This document shows, piece by piece, positions 46,501 to 52,935 of a DNA stretch of 64,000 bases. Position 1 is the first letter of the stretch. Each line of letters opens with the position of its first letter. The notes beneath the pieces were generated by a model that searched no databases, was not told where the DNA came from, and was given only the letters and a program-made list of their open reading frames with translations. The translations under genes were made by a program, and so were the position numbers. This stretch comes from Desertivirga arenae (GTDB taxonomy: Bacteria > Bacteroidota > Bacteroidia > Sphingobacteriales > Sphingobacteriaceae): positions 124,001-188,000 of the forward strand of contig NZ_JAFEWE010000011.1 of the NCBI RefSeq assembly GCF_017355785.1. The letters run 5' to 3'.

Positions 46501-46759
46501 TACCGGTTGAAGCGCCTTTTACCTTAACACTTACTCCCGGCAACGGCTCCCCTGTATTATCTTTAACAATACCTTTTATGATTTCCTGAACACTGGAGCC
46601 GGAAAGATTAGTAGTCGGACTAAAATTTACTGCATTTGAATCAGATGGTAAAAAAACTGCAATTACTGTAAATAGCAAGATAAGAAAGGCCCTGGAGTAC
46701 ATTAATTTACCCGAAGAGTTGCAAAAGACCTTGTTGTGCATAAGGAAAAATACATACAT
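43556..46759 (-). CDS. SusC-type TonB-dependent transporter (first pair)
   Basis: Up to 1067 residues; starts at 46759, 46741 and 46702 are all ATG, and the signal-anchor LILLFTVIAVFLPSDSNA follows all of them. Carboxypeptidase-like domain ([23 protein letters not shown]), TonB-box region (LTEVVVNGYT), plug (IRGRVSSSATALIIVDGVE, VNILKDAASTALYGLKGANGV) and barrel ending IINLGLNVTF. First gene of the operon of two tandem pairs. The leader upstream is not GC-rich, and I found no convincing -7 element. Confidence 0.94.
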   Translation of the reverse strand: MYVFFLMHNKVFCNSSGKLMYSRAFLILLFTVIAVFLPSDSNAVNFSPTTNLSGSSVQEIIKGIVKDNTGEPLPGVSVKVKGASTGTQTDKNGAFSISAPSGAVLIFSFIGFQQREVAIKGSENISVTLAPQSNSLTEVVVNGYTSQKRADVTAAISTISGKELLRSPVTNVTQALAGVVPGLVAQQTQGRPGFNSANLYIRGRVSSSATALIIVDGVERTTFGDIDPNEIESVNILKDAASTALYGLKGANGVIVITTKRGKTGPARVTFSSNFGFVSPTSRPGILGAYESAMIYSEGQDNIGEARTFTDEDLQIFKAGTGDPLLYPNVNWYDELVKDTWYQNQQNLTVSGGTKNVRYFTSFGYQSEQGNFKEFKTPLDYSTSPSYSRYNFRARVGIDISPTTNFEANLAGRNEHRYSPAGMSQYNDPAGVVGNGIEGLVGRSLKIPTWGIPFFPQYTNSSDPDIQALDNTYNHIVNYAWGVNSFNPYAFLTYGGYAFTDNNVAEAVFTLNQKLDFLTQGLSLKAQLGYDATFISGKLQRGSVGYFSLDKSTRELSPFSSTYNDFLGAPAYTRTGYNKTNLQVFLNYARTFGKHNVSGNFIGQRELRGSLDASAPFANQGIITKVDYNFGGKYLFGASATYNGSENYAKGYRYGFFPAVSLGYNIANENFMKEIDWISMLKLRGSVGKVGIPSPGTGRFYYQDRFGAGANIPFGNPNSNFSATTYTQTQYGNPYVSFETSLKRNIALDATFLRDKLSFTAELFDDRRSNILTTRGATSFATYGATVPNTNYGVNYNHGYELSAGFQNRSKAFTYSITANMSFARNRREVLDEAPGVLPNLRAKGTPLGTYYGYHFIGFYKDQADIDNSPLNNLTSARSIPGDLKFEDINGDGMITNLDRMPIGHPDIPEYNAGLNIQLGYKGFQISALFNAVDNVSSDLVFYSNTVNQYYGPMLGRWRPDNTNATWPAIRPGLTANPNENVNDFFLQDASYIKLRNVQLAYSFPKKVLNRLHLSNLMLIASGQNLFTWTNFYGVDPENNIVGGTYNSGTTVIPTTKIINLGLNVTF

Positions 46760-47216
46760 ACTTAATAGTTTAAAATAGATTGGTTACTGCATTTTATAAA
46801 TTACTGCTGTTCGTTTAAGAGCTACTGCTTCTAAAACTCAAGCAATTTTTCAGGAGGATAAACCTCCGGGTAATCACTGGAGGAATATCTGATTTGGATA
46901 AAAACAGCACCATTACTTGCAAGTGCCAAAGTGAGAAGTTTTTAAACATAATGGTTCTAATTGGTTAGGTCAAACTTCATTATTATCGCAGCATTAGAAG
47001 GCATTAAAAATCTGCAAATAAGGGTCTATTTTTAAGCAACCGTTCCCAAAACCGCTTTTGAGGGCATTCAGGAAGGGGAATTGATAGATTCCGCAGTAAA
47101 AAAATCGTTTTTTTGAGAAGCAAGTATTAACCTTTAATTAACGATGGCTTAGTTTTGAAAGATGTATACAGGAAATTATAGAGGATTAAAGGCATTCACA
47201 GGCCGTATAGGATGCA
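46760..47216. other. Intergenic region upstream of the double susCD operon
   Basis: No gene seen. It should contain the susC promoter on the minus strand. A short GGAGG/CCTCC stem lies at 46853-46867. Frames here are short and not coding in character. Confidence 0.45.
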
Positions 47217-47249
47217 ACAAAAAAGGGCGCACTTTTCGGTGCGCCCAAC
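47217..47249 (-). terminator. Terminator of the GH3 gene
   Basis: Perfect 8-bp stem GGGCGCAC/GTGCGCCC with a 6-base loop, followed on the minus strand by TTTTTTG. It lies 22 bases after the GH3 stop. Confidence 0.85.
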
Positions 47250-47271
47250 TTGACAGATCTTTTCAAGTAAT

Positions 47272-49578
47272 TCAGGGTTTAAATTCATTTAGCGGCAGCA
47301 CAGGAGCTATCACCTTATTTACCTTCCCTACAACAACACTGTTCTTCAACACAAAGGATGCAGTGTTTTGAATATCTCTTGACGAGAACCCTATTTTGAC
47401 TTCATATCTTCCTGCATCTGTAACCCAAGCAGATTTATCCGAATAGAAGGATGCCAGATCTTGCCCTCTTACAGTAAATCTCATTTGCTGGGACTGCCCA
47501 GGTGATAACAGAACTGTTTTACCGAAAGCTTTTAATTCCTGCGCTGGTTTGTCAAGACTACTTGTTGGCGCAGCGATATAGATTTGTACCACCTGCTTAC
47601 CTGCTAGTTTCCCGGTGTTTTTAATTCTGCAATTTATCTCAAAAGAGCCGTCGGCCGAGGGTTTACTTATGCTATAACTTGTAACAGCAAAATTGGTGTA
47701 AGATAACCCATAGCCGAACTCATAATTTACGGGCACTTTGAAGGTATCGTGGTAACGATAGCCCACGTAGATACCTTCCTGATAGATCACGCTAAGTGGC
47801 TTTTCAACAGGGGTACCTGGAAAATTTTTGGAAGAGGAAACATCTGAATAATTTAAAGGAAAGGTAGTAGCAAGTTTACCCGAGGGGTTAACATTGCCGC
47901 TTAATACATCTGCAATTGAATTACCAGCTTCTTGTCCTGGTTGCCAGGCGAGAAGGATTGCATCCGCGTTATCTTTCCAGCCCTTCATATCTACAACCCC
48001 AGCAACATTAAGAACAATTATTAGCTTTTTGTTGCGCTTATGGAATGCCTCCGCAACTTTCCTGATCAGCTCAGTTTCTACGGGCAAAAGATGGTAGTTC
48101 TTCTCCAGGTCGCGATCTGAGGTTTCTCCTGAATTCCTGCCGATTGTTAATACCGCAATATCGCAAGTTCGCGCCTTTTCTTCTATAGTACTATCCGGCA
48201 CAACCATCTCCAATGCAGCCTTAGGCCACTTGGCTCCTGCAGCCATTTGAACGGCAGAATCTCTTGTAAAGTAATGCAGATAGTCCTTCTTTAAATCGTT
48301 GTCGACCGTATACCCCGCATTACTGATTCCCTTAATCACTGAGATGACATAGGCTTTATTTACATCTCCGCTTCCCCAACCTCCAGCGATAGTTTTAAAA
48401 GAGGTATTACCAAATACTGCAATACTTTTTGTTTTATTGCTAAAGGGAAGCACTTTGTTTTCGTTTTTAAGAAGCACGATTGCTTCTGCAGCTGCCCGAC
48501 GGACAACATCTGCATGAGTCCTTAGATCGGGCTTATCCGAATAAGCATACTTATTAAAAGTTGGAGATTTAAGAATAATGTTAAGTATACGCTCTACGCT
48601 TTCATCAAGCGATCTTACATCAAGTGTTCCATTGTTAACGGCAGCAACAATCATATCAGATTGCCCCGGTCGGCCAGGCATAATTAAGTCATTCCCGGCC
48701 CTGATCATTGCTGGTCTGTCTCTACCACCGCCCCAGTCAGACATTACAAAACCTTTAAATTTCCATTCGTCTCTTAAAATTGTGGTTAGTAAAGACCGAC
48801 TTTCGGCTGTAAAAACCCCATTAAGCTTGTTGTAGGATGACATAACGGTCCAGGGATCGGACTCTTCTATCGCAATTTTAAAGCCTCTTAAATATATTTC
48901 TCGCAGAGCCCTTTCTGAAATAATTACATCGACCCCATTTCGATTGGCCTCCTGATTATTTCCGGAGAAGTGTTTAACTGAAGTTCCTACACCATTTGAC
49001 TGTATTCCTCTGACTATGGCTCCAGCCATTTTACCTGAAATTAGAGGATCTTCAGAATAGTACTCAAAATTTCTGCCATTAAGAGGGTTACGATGAATGT
49101 TCATCCCGGGCGCTAATAAAATGTCAATTCCGTACTCTTTAACTTCATTCCCGAATGCCCGGCCTACCTCTTCAACCAATTTCGTATCCCAGGTTGATGC
49201 AAGGGAAGTTCCGACAGGAAATGCCGTTGCATAATATGTTCTGCTCCTGTCGGCCTTGCGGATCGGATTAATACGAACACCGGCAGGTCCGTCGCTTACG
49301 ATCAACGCCGGTATTCCTAATCTGGGTATGGCTGCCATAATTCCTGCAGCACCTGGTACTCTTTGTTCGGTGAAACCGATTGTAGTACCATTTTCAGTCG
49401 AAGACGCTTTTTTCAACTCGGTAGCTCCAACTACCAGTTGCGCTTTTTCTTGCAGGGTCATTGCGGCTATCACTTCTTTAACCGTGCTCTTACCTAACTG
49501 GGGAGTATTTACTGCTTGAGCCTGAACAAGGAAAGGAAATAAAATAAGAGCAAAAAATAATTGCAGATATAACTTCAT
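47272..49578 (-). CDS. GH3 beta-glucosidase-type glycosidase
   Basis: 768 residues with signal peptide (MKLYLQLFFALILFPFLVQA). GH3 order: N-terminal barrel with SDGPAGVR (residues 95-102), GRNFEYYSEDP, KHFSGNNQE, and the nucleophile Asp281 in VMSDWGGG; then the sandwich domain (AEAIVLLKNENKVLPF, IGRNSGETSDRD) and a fibronectin-III-like domain at the end (FGYGLSYTNFAV, GKQVVQIYIAAP). It removes terminal beta-linked glucose or xylose in the periplasm. Transcribed alone with its own terminator. Confidence 0.94.
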   Translation of the reverse strand: MKLYLQLFFALILFPFLVQAQAVNTPQLGKSTVKEVIAAMTLQEKAQLVVGATELKKASSTENGTTIGFTEQRVPGAAGIMAAIPRLGIPALIVSDGPAGVRINPIRKADRSRTYYATAFPVGTSLASTWDTKLVEEVGRAFGNEVKEYGIDILLAPGMNIHRNPLNGRNFEYYSEDPLISGKMAGAIVRGIQSNGVGTSVKHFSGNNQEANRNGVDVIISERALREIYLRGFKIAIEESDPWTVMSSYNKLNGVFTAESRSLLTTILRDEWKFKGFVMSDWGGGRDRPAMIRAGNDLIMPGRPGQSDMIVAAVNNGTLDVRSLDESVERILNIILKSPTFNKYAYSDKPDLRTHADVVRRAAAEAIVLLKNENKVLPFSNKTKSIAVFGNTSFKTIAGGWGSGDVNKAYVISVIKGISNAGYTVDNDLKKDYLHYFTRDSAVQMAAGAKWPKAALEMVVPDSTIEEKARTCDIAVLTIGRNSGETSDRDLEKNYHLLPVETELIRKVAEAFHKRNKKLIIVLNVAGVVDMKGWKDNADAILLAWQPGQEAGNSIADVLSGNVNPSGKLATTFPLNYSDVSSSKNFPGTPVEKPLSVIYQEGIYVGYRYHDTFKVPVNYEFGYGLSYTNFAVTSYSISKPSADGSFEINCRIKNTGKLAGKQVVQIYIAAPTSSLDKPAQELKAFGKTVLLSPGQSQQMRFTVRGQDLASFYSDKSAWVTDAGRYEVKIGFSSRDIQNTASFVLKNSVVVGKVNKVIAPVLPLNEFKP

Positions 49579-49862
49579 TCTAGTTTTTATGTTTAATTGG
49601 TATTTTTATAGAAGATCAAAGCCTACGGAACTAATAATTGGATGTGCAATTACAGGAAAAAGTAATTAACAACTGATACCAAAATCGCCATAAAAGGGCT
49701 ACTTTTTCGCACAAAACCTCATATCTACGACATTAGATATGGAAGAACAATCGGGGCACCTACATCTCGTCAAAAAAGAAACCTTTTTTGATAAATTTGC
49801 GCCCCTTATAATGCAGCGATAATTAAGATGTTTGATCTGATCTTTATCTTAACTAATTACTA
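49579..49862. other. Intergenic region between GH3 and the SASA esterase
   Basis: Divergent promoter region. A perfect palindrome TCAAAAAAG-AAAC-CTTTTTTGA lies at 49770-49791, bracketed by GGGGC (49753) and GCCCC (49801), so the plus-strand RNA could form an extended stem. A 27-codon frame (ATG at 49739) overlaps it; I do not call it a gene. Confidence 0.45.
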
Positions 49863-50660
49863 ATGCTAAAAAAGTTTAAAATCTTGCTCCTTCTTATCCT
49901 GATTGCAGTTGGTGGTGAAGTCTTTGCCCAAGAGGAAACTTCTACAATTCGAAACCTTCAATTATATATTCTTGCCGGCCAATCAAATATGGCTGGAAGG
50001 GGGCAATTAACCCAAGAACTAGGGAAGCTTTCGCATTCAAGAGTTTACATGTTGGATAAAGATTATCGCTGGCAGTTAGCGAAAAACCCTGTTCATTTTG
50101 ATAAACCCGGAATAACTGGAGTTGGACCCGGACTATCATTCGGAATTGAAATGGCAAAAGAAGACTCATCTATTAGAATTGGCTTAATTCCTTGTGCCGT
50201 AGGAGGTACTTCAATAGAAAGATGGGGGATCGGAGCTTATGATCCCGTCACTAAAACTCATCCATTCGACGATGCTGTGATAAGGATACAGGAAGCCATG
50301 AAAGTTGGAAAGATCAAAGGTATGCTTTGGCTGCAAGGTGAGTCAAATGCTACTACTGAAGCTTCGAAGAGTTACATGAAAAATCTTGAAGATTTGTTTA
50401 ATAGAATCCGGAAACTAAGCAAAAATAAAGACTTGCCTATTGTTATTGGAGAACTTGGACGATTCAGGGAACCCTTTCAAAAATTCAATCAGGAAGTTCT
50501 GGCTCATGTAGAAAAGGAAATACACAATACCGGACTAATTACATCAGAAGGTTTAACCCACAAGGGGGATTCTACACATTTCGATGGGCAATCAGCATAT
50601 CAACTTGGATTTCGTTTTGCACAGAAAATGAAGGAGTTACAAACTGAGAGGAAAAAATAA
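49863..50660 (+). CDS. SASA-domain carbohydrate acetylesterase (CE6-like)
   Basis: 265 residues with signal peptide (KFKILLLLILIAVGGEVFAQ). SASA/DUF303 family: YILAGQSNMAGRGQL holds the nucleophile Ser, then VGPGLSFGIEMA, IPCAVGGTSIERW, WLQGESNA, and the catalytic Asp/His region STHFDGQSAYQLGFRFA. Such enzymes remove acetyl groups from xylan or sialic acids. It diverges from the GH3 gene and may work on the same glycan in the periplasm. Confidence 0.88.
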   Translation: MLKKFKILLLLILIAVGGEVFAQEETSTIRNLQLYILAGQSNMAGRGQLTQELGKLSHSRVYMLDKDYRWQLAKNPVHFDKPGITGVGPGLSFGIEMAKEDSSIRIGLIPCAVGGTSIERWGIGAYDPVTKTHPFDDAVIRIQEAMKVGKIKGMLWLQGESNATTEASKSYMKNLEDLFNRIRKLSKNKDLPIVIGELGRFREPFQKFNQEVLAHVEKEIHNTGLITSEGLTHKGDSTHFDGQSAYQLGFRFAQKMKELQTERKK

Positions 50661-50722
50661 TCATAGGATTGAAGTTAGTTGCGAGGTAAAAAGCCTTAAA
50701 AACAGCGCAGGAATAATACTCT

Positions 50723-51097
50723 TTAAACAATCCGTCTGACTATCATTTTTTCAATTAGGAGACCAATTAAAATTCCTACTGCATATGCAATTAAATCGCT
50801 CCATAGAAACCCTTGTCCTAAAACCAGCCTTCCCATAGTAGTCTGTCTTACCTGATTGATCCAATCAGCCTGGTATAGCTGACTAAACTCTACCAGGTAA
50901 CAAGCAGATAAACTGATAAAAGCATTTAAGCGAACATCTATATGAACAAATAAAATACGTACTATAAAAAATATCATTGTAGCCCATAAGACATCTCCCA
51001 CAAACGAGGGAATCAAAGGCATGCGCCTGGAGAGGAGCCCTATTAGTATTATTGAAATAACTAAGACAAAATATATAACTCTTAGATTTTTAGTCAT
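50723..51097 (-). CDS. DUF2809 membrane protein
   Basis: 124 residues from the ATG at 51097 (a GTG at 51106 adds three; GGAAG eight bases before the ATG supports the shorter form). Four hydrophobic helices. DUF2809 hallmarks: LLSRRMP, FVGDVLWATMIFF, LVEFSQLYQADWINQVRQTTMGRLVLGQGFLWSDLIAYAVGI. The family has a VanZ-like topology; its function is unknown. Confidence 0.85.
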   Translation of the reverse strand: MTKNLRVIYFVLVISIILIGLLSRRMPLIPSFVGDVLWATMIFFIVRILFVHIDVRLNAFISLSACYLVEFSQLYQADWINQVRQTTMGRLVLGQGFLWSDLIAYAVGILIGLLIEKMIVRRIV

Positions 51098-51109
51098 CTT
51101 TTGCACTTC

Positions 51110-51345
51110 CTACTGAGGTATAAATTGAATATTACTAAAACGTACCTTTCCTTCTCCTGATGCATAAACTCCCGGCAATACTCTCATTTCCATCGCGCAT
51201 GATAGTGGGATCAGGAAAATCTCATAAAGAGAAGTATGGTTATCATCCAATAGTCCTGGGAATTTAACATTTAAATTCCTAATAAATACCTTTTTACTAA
51301 ATTGCCTATCAGACCCTCTTCCGCCTATTTTTTTAAAAGATTAAC
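51110..51345 (-). pseudogene. C-terminal remnant of a secreted protein gene
   Basis: An open frame of about 75 codons with no start, from a stop at about 51347 down to TAG at 51110-51112. The product contains NLNVKFPGLLDDNHTSLYEIFLIP and ends GKVRFSNIQFIPQ, which looks like the last strands of a beta-sandwich domain. Codon use and alternation of hydrophobic residues resemble real protein, but nothing upstream encodes the rest, since the rRNA methyltransferase gene begins there on the other strand. Likely a 3' gene fragment. Confidence 0.4.
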
Positions 51346-51400
51346 TCCTTGGGGTGAAGAATCATTACACTTAATTTTTTCTGGCCTTATCATAAAGCTT

Positions 51401-51408
51401 TACCTTTG
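51401..51408 (+). promoter_or_regulatory. -7 element six bases before a start codon
   Basis: TACCTTTG matches TAnnTTTG exactly and is followed by six bases and then the ATG at 51415. The usual distance from -7 element to transcription start would put +1 at or beside the start codon, which implies a leaderless mRNA. A weak alternative TTG start lies inside the element. Confidence 0.5.
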
Positions 51409-51414
51409 TTTATC

Positions 51415-52776
51415 ATGGGCAACGTACTTCCTTCTTCTTTAATAAGATCATTGAATGAAAAATTTGGGCTGGACCAGGAGCTATTTTTCAGGATTCATGA
51501 AGAAGGCGAATCTGTCACCACTGTCAGATTAAATCCTTTTAAACCTTCTAACGCCTTTTTAAATGCTGAAAGGATAGCTTGGACGGAGTACGGAAGGTAC
51601 TTAAATGCAAGGCCGTCATTTATAGCTGATCCTTTATTTCATGCCGGATGCTATTATGTCCAGGAAGCATCGTCAATGTTCGTAGAGCACATTTTGAGGC
51701 AGACAATTGACCTTAAAGAAGATCTTAGAGTACTTGATCTTTGTGCTGCTCCGGGGGGTAAAAGCACCTTAATTTCATCTGTTATCAGCAGTGATAGTCT
51801 TCTTGTTTCCAATGAAATCATTAAAACAAGAGTACCGGTACTTTCAGATAATATGACTAAATGGGGAGTGTTAAATTCTGTTGTTACCAACAATGATCCT
51901 AAAGACTTCCAAAGACTTGGAGGCTACTTTGATGTTATCGTGGTAGATGCACCTTGCTCGGGATCAGGAATGTGGAGAAAGGATCCTCAGACGGTGAACG
52001 AGTGGTCTGAAAACAACGTTCAACTTTGCAGTCAGCGCCAACAGAGAATACTTGCCGATATTTACCCTGCACTGAAAGAAGGAGGTTTGCTAATTTACTC
52101 AACCTGCTCCTACTCAGAAGAGGAAAATGAAGAAGTTGCAGATTGGTTAACAGGCACCTTCAAAGTTTCATCTATTCAAATCCCGATTGATACTAATTGG
52201 GAGATCAGGGAAAGTATCTCTTCCAAACATAAAAACTACGGTTATAGGTTCTATCCTCACCTTGTTAAGGGGGAAGGTTTCTTTGTAAGTTGCTTTCGGA
52301 AAGATGAAAGTTCATCTCTCGCAAAAAGTGTTAAGGCTCGAGCGGTTAAATTAAATAAAAATGATTTACCCATCGTTCAGAGATGGATTAGTGCTGATTC
52401 ATCCTTGCTACCTATCCCTGTTAGGGAGGGGTACTCTATTATTAATCCTGTTCACGCTGATGATATCCATTTTCTACAATCTTCTTTATACCTGAAGAAA
52501 TCGGGGGTCTTTACAGGAAAGATAGTTGGGAAAGATCTTATACCTGATCATGAACTTGCCCTAAGTATTTATCTCAATAAAAACATACAGAGAGCTGAAC
52601 TGAATTTCGAAGAAGCCATTAATTACCTGAGAAAAGACGATTTGAAGTTAAACAATCTGGATCACGGCTGGACCCTTATGAGCTTTCAAGGATTTGGTTT
52701 GGGCTGGGCAAAGATCCTTTCTAACCGGATCAACAATTACTTACCTAAGGAACTTAGAATATTAAAGGAGATATAA
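51415..52776 (+). CDS. rRNA (cytosine-C5-)-methyltransferase, NOL1/NOP2/Sun family
   Basis: 453 residues from the ATG at 51415. S-adenosylmethionine-binding motif LDLCAAPGGKST (residues 108-118), motif IV DAPCSGSGMWRKD with Cys181, and motif VI STCSYSEEENE with Cys231, the two cysteines of this family. The C-terminal ~150 residues are a PUA-like region as in RsmF. It methylates a cytosine in 16S rRNA; RsmF is the closest known type, but the exact position is unproven. Probably leaderless (see the -7 element). Confidence 0.9.
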   Translation: MGNVLPSSLIRSLNEKFGLDQELFFRIHEEGESVTTVRLNPFKPSNAFLNAERIAWTEYGRYLNARPSFIADPLFHAGCYYVQEASSMFVEHILRQTIDLKEDLRVLDLCAAPGGKSTLISSVISSDSLLVSNEIIKTRVPVLSDNMTKWGVLNSVVTNNDPKDFQRLGGYFDVIVVDAPCSGSGMWRKDPQTVNEWSENNVQLCSQRQQRILADIYPALKEGGLLIYSTCSYSEEENEEVADWLTGTFKVSSIQIPIDTNWEIRESISSKHKNYGYRFYPHLVKGEGFFVSCFRKDESSSLAKSVKARAVKLNKNDLPIVQRWISADSSLLPIPVREGYSIINPVHADDIHFLQSSLYLKKSGVFTGKIVGKDLIPDHELALSIYLNKNIQRAELNFEEAINYLRKDDLKLNNLDHGWTLMSFQGFGLGWAKILSNRINNYLPKELRILKEI

Positions 52777-52935
52777 CCAAAACACCTCTTCACTTCCCTA
52801 AACTTTATCTTAAATTAAATTTCTTTGTAACACTTCAGGAACACAGGCGTCTAACTGAAAGAAAAATTAACGGATATGAAAATATCCTTACTTTAGACAA
52901 ACTAATTACTTACACAAAACTCCAAAACAACCTAA

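Noticed and set aside
47162-47371. 69-codon plus-strand frame with a TAGTTTTG -7-like element four bases before its ATG
   Set aside because: It runs through the GH3 terminator hairpin and into the antisense of the GH3 3' end; the product has no protein-like features.
49739-49822. 27-codon frame upstream of the SASA esterase
   Set aside because: Very short, overlaps the palindromes, and no similarity was recognised.
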